Shown here: positions 34,128 through 43,000 of the stretch, piece by piece | How positions within the stretch are numbered: position 1 is the stretch's first letter | How the letters are laid out: every line of letters begins with the position of its first letter | Assembly: GCA_017554325.1 (NCBI GenBank) | Contig: JAFZIP010000021.1 | Coordinates: 16,526 to 80,525, forward strand | DNA length: 64,000 nt | Direction: 5' to 3' | Source: Bacteroidales bacterium | GTDB taxonomy: Bacteria; Bacteroidota; Bacteroidia; Bacteroidales; WCHB1-69 | Notes under the pieces: model-generated | The model's input: the letters and a program-made list of their open reading frames with translations, nothing else | Told to the model about the DNA's origin: nothing | The model's database searches: none | Translations under genes and position numbers: made by a program

Positions 34128-35054
34128 TTAATTAGAATGCGTGACGATTTCAATGAAGCAGTCCTCCACCGACGGGTCAATGGGGGTGATAGTTTCGTAT
34201 GTTTGATGATGTTCTTGGAGGAAAGCCTCGAATTTGGGCAAGGCTTCCTGCATGTCTTCGTAAAAGGCCACGTGGCAGTGTTCCCCGTAGGGATAGTAGT
34301 TGCAGTTGAGCGGACATTGCTCCATGACTTTCAGCAGGGAGAAGATGTTTTCGCTCTTGAAGGTATATAGTTTCCCTTTGAAGTTGTTGATGAAAGTTTG
34401 CGGCGGGTTTATGCCGATGATTCGTCCGTCCTGAATCAGAGCGATGCGGTCGCAGCGCGTGGCTTCGTCCATATATGGCGTTGACACGACCACGGTGATG
34501 TTTTGCTGGCGGATGGACTTTAGGATGTCCCAGAACTCTTTTCTGGATACCGGATCAACGCCCGTGGTGGGCTCGTCCAGGAAGAGAATGCTCGGACGAT
34601 GAATGAGGGCACAGCACAAGGCCAGTTTCTGTTTCATGCCGCCCGAGAGTTTGCCTGCCTTTCGGTCCTTGAACGGGGAAATCTGTTTCCAGATGGGCTC
34701 GATCAGACTCATGTTCTCCTCAATGTCGCTCTTGTACATCACCGCGAAGAAGTCCAGGTTCTCCTGCACACTCAGGTCAGGGTAGAGCGAGAAAGTGCCC
34801 GGCAGGTAGCCGATAATCTGGCGAATCGACTTGTAGTCGCGCACTGCATCCATCAGGAACACTTTGATCTGTCCGGAGTCAGGCAGCAGCAGGGTGGTGA
34901 GAATGTTGAATAGGGTGGACTTGCCCGCACCGTCAGGACCCACCAAACCGAAAACCTCGCCCTCTTCCACATCCAGGTTGATGTCTTTCAGGGCTTCGAT
35001 TTTACCTTCGTAGGTTTTGTTGACTCCTTTTATGCTGATGGCGCTCACGGACAA
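34128..35054 (-). CDS. ABC transporter ATP-binding protein, first
   Basis: The 308-residue ATPase has Walker A GPDGAGKST (~38-46), an intact signature LSGGMKQKL, Walker B ILFLDEPTTGVD and a following H-loop position replaced by STPYMDE (Pro-Tyr instead of His). The ~80-residue C-terminal extension is alpha/beta and common in this exporter type. It follows the HlyD gene by 9 bp. With the other ATPase it likely forms a heterodimer. Confidence 0.9.
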   Translation of the reverse strand: MSVSAISIKGVNKTYEGKIEALKDINLDVEEGEVFGLVGPDGAGKSTLFNILTTLLLPDSGQIKVFLMDAVRDYKSIRQIIGYLPGTFSLYPDLSVQENLDFFAVMYKSDIEENMSLIEPIWKQISPFKDRKAGKLSGGMKQKLALCCALIHRPSILFLDEPTTGVDPVSRKEFWDILKSIRQQNITVVVSTPYMDEATRCDRIALIQDGRIIGINPPQTFINNFKGKLYTFKSENIFSLLKVMEQCPLNCNYYPYGEHCHVAFYEDMQEALPKFEAFLQEHHQTYETITPIDPSVEDCFIEIVTHSN

Positions 35055-35063
35055 ACAGAATTA

Positions 35064-35993
35064 TTATTTGAATAGTACCTCTCCCGGCATGCCAATCTTG
35101 GCAGAACCGTCGTTCTTGAAGCTGACTTTCACGGCATAGACGAGGTTGGCGCGTTCGTTCTTGGTTTGGATCATCTTGGGCGTGAACTCGGCCTTAGGCG
35201 AAATCCAACTCACCGTGCCGTCTAACTTGATGGGTTTGCCGTCCTTGTTGTCCAAACGCACGATGGCTTTCTGACCCAACTTGATAGACGAGAGTGCATC
35301 TTCCGTGATGTAAACCTTGATGAACATGTTGGTGAGGTCGGCCATCTTGAACAGCGGCTTGCCCTGGTAGGCCAGCTCGTTTTCTTCGATATATTTGTTG
35401 ATAATCGTGCCGGTGATGGGAGCCTTGATGTGGCAGCTCTCCAGCGCGTGTTGCAGTTGCTGCATCTGGAAACGCATGGCTTCCACCTCCTCTAACAGCG
35501 ACTGGTCTTGTGTGGACAGCGTGGATTTTGTGGCAGCCAGCTGGCTCTTGGTGATGTTGATCTCGGCTTGGATATCGTCCATCTGCTTGGTGGAGGCGGC
35601 GTTGGCCTCAATCAGGTTGTGTACGCGCTTTTTCTCCTTCTCTAAAGTGGCCAGCTTGTCTTCCAATACCCGAATCTGGGAACCGGTGTTCGGACGGCGG
35701 GCCAGCACAGCGTTGATGGATGATTCCAATTGCTTGATTTGAAGGTAGGTGTGGAAAGTGTCAATACAGCCAAGATCGTCACCTTTCTGATAGGACTCGC
35801 CTTCCTGAATGTCAAAGGATAGCATTTTACCATTGCTTTCCGAGGATACGATGATTTCAGTGGCCTCGCACACACCATACGCATCCGCGTCACCTTTGTT
35901 CTTTCGGCAGCTTACCGAGAATATCATGCAGGTTGACAAGAGAAGACAGATACCCAATTTGGTCATGTTCATGCCGGAGTGGATTTTTTTCAT
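35064..35993 (-). CDS. HlyD/YbhG-type membrane fusion lipoprotein
   Basis: The 309-residue protein has a lipobox-like FSVSC at ~25-29 followed by RKNKG. A biotinyl-lipoyl half (SESNGKMLSFDIQEGESYQKGDDLG) is followed by a long alpha-helical hairpin (~85-165, LEDKLATLEKEKKRVHNLIE) and the second lipoyl half (CHIKAPITGTIINKYIEENELAYQGKPLF), then a beta-barrel domain. It links the inner-membrane ABC pump to an outer-membrane channel. No TolC is in the operon; the TolC-like gene at 57.8 kb is a possible partner. A TATATTTG -7 box is at 36080-36087. Confidence 0.92.
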   Translation of the reverse strand: MKKIHSGMNMTKLGICLLLSTCMIFSVSCRKNKGDADAYGVCEATEIIVSSESNGKMLSFDIQEGESYQKGDDLGCIDTFHTYLQIKQLESSINAVLARRPNTGSQIRVLEDKLATLEKEKKRVHNLIEANAASTKQMDDIQAEINITKSQLAATKSTLSTQDQSLLEEVEAMRFQMQQLQHALESCHIKAPITGTIINKYIEENELAYQGKPLFKMADLTNMFIKVYITEDALSSIKLGQKAIVRLDNKDGKPIKLDGTVSWISPKAEFTPKMIQTKNERANLVYAVKVSFKNDGSAKIGMPGEVLFK

Positions 35994-36079
35994 ATTAGAT
36001 TTTTTAGATAAAATACTATTTATCTTATTGATTAGCCGTGTTTTAAATCACATGTGCGCGGCCTTTCCCAATAAGGCTG

Positions 36080-36087
36080 CAAATATA
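36080..36087 (-). promoter_or_regulatory. -7 box of the ABC exporter operon
   Basis: TATATTTG on the minus strand, 86 bp before the HlyD ATG, leaves a leader of about 80 nt. The divergent protease gene has a weaker TTTCTTTG at 36160-36167. Confidence 0.5.
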
Positions 36088-36186
36088 GTCTTTTTTTGAT
36101 TAGTAAACAACCGATTGTTAAAAACGCGGATGGCGCTTCCCTGCATGAAAAATTTTCCGTTTCTTTGCAACCAAATTGAGATCAAG

Positions 36187-37878
36187 ATGAAAAAATACAC
36201 CATCCTTCTGCTTTTTACCCTGTTGCTATCCTGCTCGTATGCGCAGGAATATGCCAAATACTGGGTGCAGTTTTCCGACAAGAACAACACTCCGTTTTCT
36301 GTCAACCGGCCAGAGGAATTTCTCTCACAGCGGGCTTTGCAACTCCGCCATAAACACCGGATACCCATTGATGAAACGGACTTGCCTGTTAACGCTTCCT
36401 ATGTTCAACAGGTGCTGGATATAGACAGCACTATGCGTCTGTGTACCAAATCGAAATGGCTGAATGGCATTACGGTCTATTGCGAACGGGAGGGCGTGTT
36501 GGATTCTATTCTGCAGTTGCCTTTTGTGCGCTTTGCCGAGCGCACCGTGACGATGTCCGAACCCGAAACCCGCCCGGACACACCGTATGTGTTTTCTCGC
36601 GACAGGCGTGAATTTGCGCGTACATATTATGCCCAAGATTGGGATTCGGGGGATTTTGACTATGGCCTGGCCGGACAGCAAATCCGGATCAACAATGGTC
36701 ACTGGTTGCACCGGTTGGGCTATTGCGGGGAGTCAATGCGCATGATGATCATGGATGGCGGATTCAAGAATGCGGATACCTTGTCCGTGTTCCGGAACAT
36801 GCAGCAAGACCAACGTCTGTTAGGTGCTTGTAACTTGGTTCAGCCGGAGGTGAGCCCGTTTGTCAAGCACACACATGGCACTTCGGTGCTTTCCTGCATT
36901 GCGGCATACGTGCCGGGCAAGATGGTGGGCACTGCGCCAAAGGTTGAGGTGTATCTTTTCAAAACCGAGGACGCGCGCAGCGAGAACAAGGTGGAGGAGG
37001 ACAACTGGGTGGCCGGCCTTGAGTTGGCCGACAGCCTCGGCTGTCAGGTGCTGAACTCTTCGCTGGGCTACACGAAGTTCGACGACTCCACGCAGGTGCG
37101 CACGTACGAGGACCTGAACGGGCACGTGAGCCGCGCCTCGCAAGCGGCCACCATGGCTGCCGCCAAGGGCATGATCGTGTGCAATAGCGCCGGTAACGAA
37201 GGCTCACAGAAATGGCGCTATCTCGGAGCCCCCGCTGACGCTCGCGACATCCTCACGGTGGGCGCAGTGGACAGCAAGGGTAAAATTGCCTCTTTCAGCT
37301 CTCACGGTCCCGCCTCCGACGGGCGCGTGAAACCCGATGTGTGCGCCGTGGGCTCCGGCTGTTACGTCTCCTCACCCAGTGGATTTATCCACATGTCATT
37401 CGGCACCTCCTTCTCCTCACCCATCATGAGCGGCATGGTGACTTGCCTCTGGCAGGCATTCCCAGAAAAATCCAACTTTGAAATCATGGATGCTGTGCGC
37501 CGGAGCTGCGATCGCTATGAGACCCCGGACACTCTGTACGGCTATGGCCTGCCCGACATGCTCAAGGCATACAACCTGCTGCTCCAACCCGACAGGGATG
37601 ATTTGCAAGCCCATTTCGACAGTTTCGTGGCGGAAAACAATGTGCTGAATCTGAAATTGGGTTTACCTGCATTCAATGGAACTCCCTGCCCGGTTGAAAT
37701 CAGATTGGTCAGACGAGGTAAAAACAAGATTTGGTCTCAAAAAGTAGTGCTCCAGAGTGCACAACAATGGTGTACAATAAAAATCCCGTCCATATCCAAA
37801 AAAGACAAGTACGGGATTTATGATTTGGAAATACGTGTCGAAGGGCACGAGACCATGCATTATGTAGTGGCCCAGTAA
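36187..37878 (+). CDS. Secreted subtilisin-like serine protease (S8)
   Basis: The protein has ~563 residues from ATG 36187, which gives a signal peptide ending at YAQ (~20). The frame is open upstream to 36115, but that would lie ahead of the -7-like box at 36160. The catalytic triad is in place: Asp in MIMDGGF (~190), His in HTHGTSVLS (~229) and Ser in GTSFSSPIMSG (~407), with oxyanion Asn in NSAGNEG. The first ~150 residues are a propeptide-like region (AKYWVQFSDK). There is no T9SS sorting domain at the C-terminus. It is likely periplasmic or exported by another route. Confidence 0.92.
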   Translation: MKKYTILLLFTLLLSCSYAQEYAKYWVQFSDKNNTPFSVNRPEEFLSQRALQLRHKHRIPIDETDLPVNASYVQQVLDIDSTMRLCTKSKWLNGITVYCEREGVLDSILQLPFVRFAERTVTMSEPETRPDTPYVFSRDRREFARTYYAQDWDSGDFDYGLAGQQIRINNGHWLHRLGYCGESMRMMIMDGGFKNADTLSVFRNMQQDQRLLGACNLVQPEVSPFVKHTHGTSVLSCIAAYVPGKMVGTAPKVEVYLFKTEDARSENKVEEDNWVAGLELADSLGCQVLNSSLGYTKFDDSTQVRTYEDLNGHVSRASQAATMAAAKGMIVCNSAGNEGSQKWRYLGAPADARDILTVGAVDSKGKIASFSSHGPASDGRVKPDVCAVGSGCYVSSPSGFIHMSFGTSFSSPIMSGMVTCLWQAFPEKSNFEIMDAVRRSCDRYETPDTLYGYGLPDMLKAYNLLLQPDRDDLQAHFDSFVAENNVLNLKLGLPAFNGTPCPVEIRLVRRGKNKIWSQKVVLQSAQQWCTIKIPSISKKDKYGIYDLEIRVEGHETMHYVVAQ

Positions 37879-37890
37879 ATAAAGAGGCTG

Positions 37891-39099
37891 TTAGAACAGC
37901 GGCAGTCCTAAAATAGTGGCGAACAGCGATCCCAGGTAGGTGCCGATGGCATAGCCCACCAGGCCGATGGCGATACCGCTGATGAGCACCTTGCGATTGC
38001 CCAATGCCTCCACGATAGGTGGCACGAACGGTGGTGAGCAGAGGAGGCTGATGTGGCCCACTGTGAAGAGGTCGCCGCTGACCTTGGCCATCCGGCAAAA
38101 TAGCAGGTGCAGCACAATGGAGGTGACCATCACGAAGAGGATGAACCACATGATGTTCAGCGAGGAGCTGTCGATCTTCGTCAGGTCGAACATGGAAGCC
38201 ACGACCACACTGAATATGAGGATGAAGAACATGCCCAGTTCGAAAGTCTTGGGCAGCTCTCTGATTTTCTTGCTGAATGAAGCGATGATGGCCAGCGTGG
38301 TGATGGTGAGGATGACCACTAACTCGTTGATTTTTCCTACGATCAGGATGGATAATCCGACACCCACGCCCAGCATGGCGATGGAGAGCAATAGTCCGAG
38401 CATCATCTTGCCAAAAGATTTCAATTTCAGCATCCCGCGATAGTTTTCGAAGGTGCTTTCCACTACAGCCGTTTGATCGACATCTTCTTCCACGGAAGTT
38501 TCATCCTTGAAAGGCAGGAACTTGCGGAACAGCTTGTAGCCGCCGGCTAATATGAAGATGATGAATGGCAGGGTGACGATTTCCTCAAATGCAAGCGTGA
38601 TGCTGATGGTGTTTGGGTCGGCGTGCACCATCTCGCCCAAAGCGGCGAAATTGAGCGTGCCACCAGTATAAATACCGGTCATCATCACCGCCACTTTCTT
38701 GAATTCCTCGGCGGTGCCGAAGTCCCTGCTGCGGAAAATGAAATAGCCTGCCACCAAGGCAATGGCAACAGACAGGACACCGCCCACCAGCACGGCCAGC
38801 GTCTTGGGCAGCGACTTGGTCCAGAGCTTGAAGTCGGAGTTGAACAGCATGAGCGGGATGGCCAGCGGCACGCACACGCTCATCAGGTTCCTCTGCACGG
38901 TGGTGAGCAGCTCCGCGCCAGCCTCGCCCTGCGCCGGCAGAAATCCGAACGCGGTGTTGAGCAACGCAACGATGATACCAACTGCATACGCCAGAATCAC
39001 GGTGCCGATTTTCTGCGCCCAACGGTATTGGTTGAACAATAAGATGATGAGGATGGGGAAAATGAAATATCCCGCAATGAGTAAATATGTACTGATCAT
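37891..39099 (-). CDS. DUF819 family membrane protein
   Basis: The 402-residue protein has about ten membrane helices and the conserved GIYTGGTLNFAALGEMV and LLCSPPFVPPIVEALGNRKVL blocks of DUF819 (YjcL-like), a family in the CPA/bile-acid transporter-type clan. ATG 39099 is chosen because the -7 box at 39135-39142 lies between it and a more upstream ATG at 39180. Substrate unknown. It converges with the protease gene (12 bp between stops). Confidence 0.88.
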   Translation of the reverse strand: MISTYLLIAGYFIFPILIILLFNQYRWAQKIGTVILAYAVGIIVALLNTAFGFLPAQGEAGAELLTTVQRNLMSVCVPLAIPLMLFNSDFKLWTKSLPKTLAVLVGGVLSVAIALVAGYFIFRSRDFGTAEEFKKVAVMMTGIYTGGTLNFAALGEMVHADPNTISITLAFEEIVTLPFIIFILAGGYKLFRKFLPFKDETSVEEDVDQTAVVESTFENYRGMLKLKSFGKMMLGLLLSIAMLGVGVGLSILIVGKINELVVILTITTLAIIASFSKKIRELPKTFELGMFFILIFSVVVASMFDLTKIDSSSLNIMWFILFVMVTSIVLHLLFCRMAKVSGDLFTVGHISLLCSPPFVPPIVEALGNRKVLISGIAIGLVGYAIGTYLGSLFATILGLPLF

Positions 39100-39134
39100 A
39101 AGCGTAAATGCTAGTTGTCTCACTAAAAAGTGCG

Positions 39135-39142
39135 CAAAAATA
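39135..39142 (-). promoter_or_regulatory. -7 box of the DUF819 gene
   Basis: TATTTTTG on the minus strand, 36 bp before ATG 39099. Its position rules out the longer start at 39180. Confidence 0.6.
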
Positions 39143-39184
39143 ATAAAAAATGCCGAGGATGTCCCCAAAAAAAACTTCATTTTT

Positions 39185-39216
39185 TATCTCTCATCTCTCA
39201 TCTCTAATCTCTCAAC
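39185..39216. repeat. Heptamer array between divergent genes
   Basis: TATCTCT, CATCTCT, CATCTCT, AATCTCT: four degenerate 7-mers lie just ahead of the nucleoside kinase promoter. Confidence 0.75.
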
Positions 39217-39224
39217 TTTTTTTG

Positions 39225-39232
39225 TATCTTTG
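39225..39232 (+). promoter_or_regulatory. -7 box of the nucleoside kinase gene
   Basis: TATCTTTG is followed 25 bp later by ATG 39257. Confidence 0.7.
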
Positions 39233-39256
39233 CCCCTCGTTATAAGAAACTGAAAC

Positions 39257-40921
39257 ATGTCAACAGTACCTATTTTTTGCATTACATTGAATAAAAGCAT
39301 TGAGGTCCCGTATGGCACCCCGTTGCAAAATTTGATAAAAGAATATGACATCCGCCTTGAAACTGATGTGTTGGGTGCCCTGGTGAACAACAAGGTGCGC
39401 GACCTGACGTATAAGATTCACAAACCGGCCATCATCGACTTTTTTGACTACATGTCCACATTCGGGCACGACATGTATGTGCGTTCACTCTATTTCCTGC
39501 TTTGCAAGGCGGTGGACGATGTGCTGCCGCGCAGCGCGAAGCTCCACATCAAGCACTCCATTTCCGGTGGCAAATACTGCACTATCACCAATATTGACCA
39601 GCCGCTGGATGAAGACCTGGTGTCCCGCTTGTATGCGCAGATGCGCAAGCTCGTGAAGCGCAACATACCGTTTGAGCGCAAGGGCATGCTTACCGCCGAG
39701 GCTATCCGCCTGTTTCAGGAACACGGTCTGGAGGACAAGTATGAGCTCTTCAAGAACCGCGACCGCATCTTCACATCCGTATATGCGCTGGGGGATACCG
39801 TTAACTACTACTATGGCTTTATGGTTCCGTCCACTGGCTATCTCCAGGTGTTCGGATTGGAGAAGTACGAAAACGGCATGCTGCTCAAGGTGCCTTCATC
39901 CAAGAATATCTACGTAATACCCAAAACGCGTCGCTTTCCGAAACTGTTTTCGGTTTATCAGCGGCAAAAAGAATGGGCCGAGCAGATGGGAGTTCCGTAT
40001 GTATGCGATATGAACCGCTTGGTGGCTGAAAACAAGGCGTTGGACACCATTTTGATGGCGGAGGCATTTCAGGAGAAGCGCATCGCTTCGGTGGCCGATG
40101 CCATCCAAAACCGGCCGAATGTGAAGATGGTGTTGATTAGTGGCCCGTCAAGTTCCGGAAAGACAACCACTTGCAAGCGACTCTCCGTGCAACTCGGCGT
40201 GCTCGGCTACCATCCCGTGCAGATTTCTGTGGATGACTTTTTTGTGGAGCGTGAAGAAACCCCGAAAGACAAGAACGGCAAGTACGACTTTGAGGCACTC
40301 GAAGCGGTGGATTTGCCGCTGTTCAATAAAACCCTGTCAGACTTGATTGCCGGCAAGCGCGTGGAGTTGCCCACTTTCGATTTTGCCCGCGGAACCAAAT
40401 TGTGGACTGGCAAGTCCATCCAGCTGGATGAGAAGTCCATCATGGTGATTGAAGGCATCCACTGCCTGAATCCCAAGCTCACCGAGCAGGTGCCGGATGA
40501 GGTGAAGTACAAGATTTTCGTTTCCGCGCTTACCTGTATTTCCATTGACCGTCAGAATCCGATTCCGACAACCGATAACAGATTGATTAGAAGAATTGTA
40601 AGGGATTATAACTACAGAGGTTATTCAGCTGTGGAAACGCTGCGTCGCTGGCGTAGCGTGCGCAATGGGGAAGAGAAAAATATTTTCCCGTTCCAGGAGA
40701 ATGCAGACGAAATGATCAACACTTCTCTGATTTTCGAGTTGGGCGTGCTCAAGCCATACGCGACCGCCATCTTGAACGAGGTGCCGGAAAACTGCGTGGA
40801 GTATGCGGAAGCAACGCGTCTGCTCAAGTTTTTGTCGTTTTTCAAGTCCATCCCCGAAAGCGCGATTCCGGGAACCTCCATCTTGCGCGAGTTCGTCGGT
40901 GGCAGTAAATTCAACTACTGA
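39257..40921 (+). CDS. Fused TGS-like / uridine-kinase-like nucleoside kinase
   Basis: The 554-residue protein is typical of Bacteroidota. The N-terminus (~1-65) resembles a TGS domain (CITLNKSIEVPYGTPLQNLI), followed by a ThrRS second-additional-domain-like part (~65-250). The kinase half has Walker A SGPSSSGKTTT (~295-304), SVDDFFVEREETP and LPTFDFARGTK, as in uridine/phosphoribulokinase-like enzymes, with EGIHCLNPKLTEQV near 405. It phosphorylates a nucleoside, most likely uridine, but the substrate is not proven for this fused form. The stop overlaps the next ATG by one base. Confidence 0.9.
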   Translation: MSTVPIFCITLNKSIEVPYGTPLQNLIKEYDIRLETDVLGALVNNKVRDLTYKIHKPAIIDFFDYMSTFGHDMYVRSLYFLLCKAVDDVLPRSAKLHIKHSISGGKYCTITNIDQPLDEDLVSRLYAQMRKLVKRNIPFERKGMLTAEAIRLFQEHGLEDKYELFKNRDRIFTSVYALGDTVNYYYGFMVPSTGYLQVFGLEKYENGMLLKVPSSKNIYVIPKTRRFPKLFSVYQRQKEWAEQMGVPYVCDMNRLVAENKALDTILMAEAFQEKRIASVADAIQNRPNVKMVLISGPSSSGKTTTCKRLSVQLGVLGYHPVQISVDDFFVEREETPKDKNGKYDFEALEAVDLPLFNKTLSDLIAGKRVELPTFDFARGTKLWTGKSIQLDEKSIMVIEGIHCLNPKLTEQVPDEVKYKIFVSALTCISIDRQNPIPTTDNRLIRRIVRDYNYRGYSAVETLRRWRSVRNGEEKNIFPFQENADEMINTSLIFELGVLKPYATAILNEVPENCVEYAEATRLLKFLSFFKSIPESAIPGTSILREFVGGSKFNY

Positions 40922-41688
40922 TGATTGCGCTGATTGGTTCTGGAAATGTGGCGTCCTGGGTGGCCGCCAGATTGGAGAAGTCGCGCGAGTTCCCCATCGG
41001 GCAGGTGTATAGCCGGAATTTGGCCCACGCGCGTGCGCTGGCGGACAGGGTAGGGGCGGAAGCCATTGATGACCTCCGGAAGTTGGATCCTGCGTGCGAA
41101 ATCTTCCTATTCGCCTTGCGCGACGACGCCTATCCGGATGTTTTGAAAGAAGTTCCGTTCAGAATGCCGATTGCGCTGCACACGGCAGGCTCTGTGTCGC
41201 AGCAGATGTTTGAGCATCATGCAGATACATACGGTGTGGTTTATCCATTGCAGACGCTTTCCAAGACGATGGATCTCTCTACCGTCAAAGTGCCGTTGTG
41301 CGTGGAAGGCGACCATCTGGGCGATAGCCTTGGCAAGGTGATGCGGCTTGTTGCGGAATTGTCCGACACGCATTGCGAAATGAGCGAAAAGCAGCGTGCT
41401 GTGGCCCATCTGGCGGCCGTGTTCGCTTGCAACTTCAGCAACGCGCTGTGCGGCATCGCGGATGAGCTGTTGCAAAAGGAGGGTTTTTCATTGGAATTGC
41501 TCATGCCGTTGATGGAGCAGACCTTGGCAAAGCTGAAGACCATGTCGCCCGCGGAGGCGCAGACCGGTCCCGCTGTGCGCCGCGACACGGTGGTGATGGG
41601 ACAGCAAATGATGGCGCTTGACGATGATCGTTTGCGTGCTATTTATACCGGCATTTCCGACTATATTATGTCAAAAAGTGATGAATAA
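40921..41688 (+). CDS. DUF2520 Rossmann-like oxidoreductase
   Basis: The 255-residue protein starts with a dinucleotide-binding GSGNVAS at residues 6-12. The C-terminal helical DUF2520 domain (SEKQRAVAHLAAVFACNFSNALCGIADELL) matches the family related to ketopantoate reductase/F420-dependent NADP reductase. A histidine in LHTAGSVS lies at the nicotinamide end. Start codon coupling (TGATG) with the kinase gene suggests an operon. The substrate is not known. Confidence 0.88.
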   Translation: MIALIGSGNVASWVAARLEKSREFPIGQVYSRNLAHARALADRVGAEAIDDLRKLDPACEIFLFALRDDAYPDVLKEVPFRMPIALHTAGSVSQQMFEHHADTYGVVYPLQTLSKTMDLSTVKVPLCVEGDHLGDSLGKVMRLVAELSDTHCEMSEKQRAVAHLAAVFACNFSNALCGIADELLQKEGFSLELLMPLMEQTLAKLKTMSPAEAQTGPAVRRDTVVMGQQMMALDDDRLRAIYTGISDYIMSKSDE

Positions 41689-41772
41689 TCACAGTTTAAG
41701 CGGTTTTTCATATTAACATTTCGTGTGAATTACTTTTTTTTGAAACATGAATGGAAGATTATGAAAAAATAC

Positions 41773-41780
41773 TACCTTTG
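41773..41780 (+). promoter_or_regulatory. -7 box of kdd
   Basis: TACCTTTG is followed by a 57 bp leader to ATG 41838. An in-frame ATG at 41799 would give only an unusual basic extension. Confidence 0.55.
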
Positions 41781-41837
41781 CACCGCTTTCACCGCTAGAT
41801 GGAAGTTTTACAGTACAAATCTAAAAATCAATACAAT

Positions 41838-42911
41838 ATGCAGAAAAAAGGTAATAAATACGGTACCCACCGTGTGATCGAACCCAAGGGCGTTCTCCCG
41901 CAACCGGCCAATAAGATTGATAACAACATGGACGAAATCTACGACAACGAGATATTGATTGATGTCCAGACCCTGAATATTGACTCCGCTTCTTTCACCG
42001 ACATTCACAACTATGCCAAACAGCAAGCCGGTGAAGGCGCAAGCGAAGAGGCTATCATGGAAGAAGTTAAGAAAGAGATGTTCCTCAATGTTGAACTGCA
42101 GGGCAAGCACCGCAACCGTCGTACGGGCTCCGGTGGTATGCTCCTCGGCAAGGTTGAGAAGATCGGCGACGCATTGAAGGGCAAAATCGACCTCAAAGAG
42201 GGCGACCGTATCGCTACCCTCGTCAGCCTTTCCCTGACTCCGCTGCGCATCGACGAAATCCTTGAAATCCGTCCTGAGGTTGATCAAGTTGACATCAAGG
42301 GCAAGGCTATCCTCTTCGAGAGCGGTATCTATGCCAAGATCCCGACCGACATGCCGGAGAAACTCGCTTTGAGCGCATTGGACGTGGCCGGCGCACCTGC
42401 CCAAACCGCTAAATTGTGCCAATATGGCCAGACTGTCCTCATTCTCGGTGCTGGTGGCAAGAGCGGTATGCTCTGCTGCTATGAAGCTAAAAAACGCGTT
42501 GGTGTTACCGGTAAGGTTATCGGTATTGCCAACAGCCCGAAGAGCACCCAGCGTATCAAAGACCTCGGCTTCTGCGACGTCGTGGAGTCTGCCGCTGGCA
42601 TGACCCCCGTTCAGGTCTATGAACTCGTTGAAAAACTCACCGACGGCAAGATGGCGGATGTCACCATCAACTGCGTCAACGTTCCTGATCAGGAAATGAC
42701 CGCCGTGCTTTGCACCAAAGACGATGGTATCGTCTATTTCTTCTCCATGGCCACCAGCTTCACAAAGGCCAGTCTCGGTGCCGAGGGCATCGGCAGCGAT
42801 GTGAACATGATCATGGGTAACGGCTATACGAAAGGTCATGCCGAGTTTACTTTGCAAGAGCTGCGCGAAAGCCCCGAGCTGCGCAAGATCTTCGAAGAGC
42901 TCTACGCATAA
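41838..42911 (+). CDS. kdd: L-erythro-3,5-diaminohexanoate dehydrogenase
   Basis: The 357-residue zinc-free MDR-like enzyme begins MQKKGNKYGTHRVIEPKGVLPQ, the family's own start. It contains the HRNRRTGSGGMLLG block and a Rossmann loop GAGGKSGMLCCYEAKK (~205-220). It converts 3,5-diaminohexanoate to 5-amino-3-oxohexanoate with NAD in anaerobic lysine fermentation to butyrate and acetate. Usually it clusters with kamA, kamDE, kce, kal and kat; none is adjacent here. The long start at 41799 is rejected in favour of the family start. A strong terminator follows. Confidence 0.93.
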   Translation: MQKKGNKYGTHRVIEPKGVLPQPANKIDNNMDEIYDNEILIDVQTLNIDSASFTDIHNYAKQQAGEGASEEAIMEEVKKEMFLNVELQGKHRNRRTGSGGMLLGKVEKIGDALKGKIDLKEGDRIATLVSLSLTPLRIDEILEIRPEVDQVDIKGKAILFESGIYAKIPTDMPEKLALSALDVAGAPAQTAKLCQYGQTVLILGAGGKSGMLCCYEAKKRVGVTGKVIGIANSPKSTQRIKDLGFCDVVESAAGMTPVQVYELVEKLTDGKMADVTINCVNVPDQEMTAVLCTKDDGIVYFFSMATSFTKASLGAEGIGSDVNMIMGNGYTKGHAEFTLQELRESPELRKIFEELYA

Positions 42912-42942
42912 CCGACCCCATATAGTAATAATTTTGACGATG

Positions 42943-42972
42943 AAAAGCGAGGCCGAACACCTCGCTTTTTTT
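42943..42972 (+). terminator. Intrinsic terminator of kdd
   Basis: AGCGAGG and CCTCGCT pair around CCGAACA, followed by seven Ts. The next gene's -7 box begins at 42975, so terminator and promoter almost touch. Confidence 0.85.
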
Positions 42973-42974
42973 AT

Positions 42975-42982
42975 TATCTTTG
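42975..42982 (+). promoter_or_regulatory. -7 box of the UshA-like gene
   Basis: TATCTTTG directly follows the kdd terminator T-run and is 26 bp from ATG 43001. Confidence 0.7.
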
Positions 42983-43000
42983 CAACTCAAAATATTAAAT

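Noticed and set aside
41808..42857. 349-codon minus-strand ORF opposite kdd
   Set aside because: It lies wholly within kdd, with no promoter box or recognisable protein pattern.
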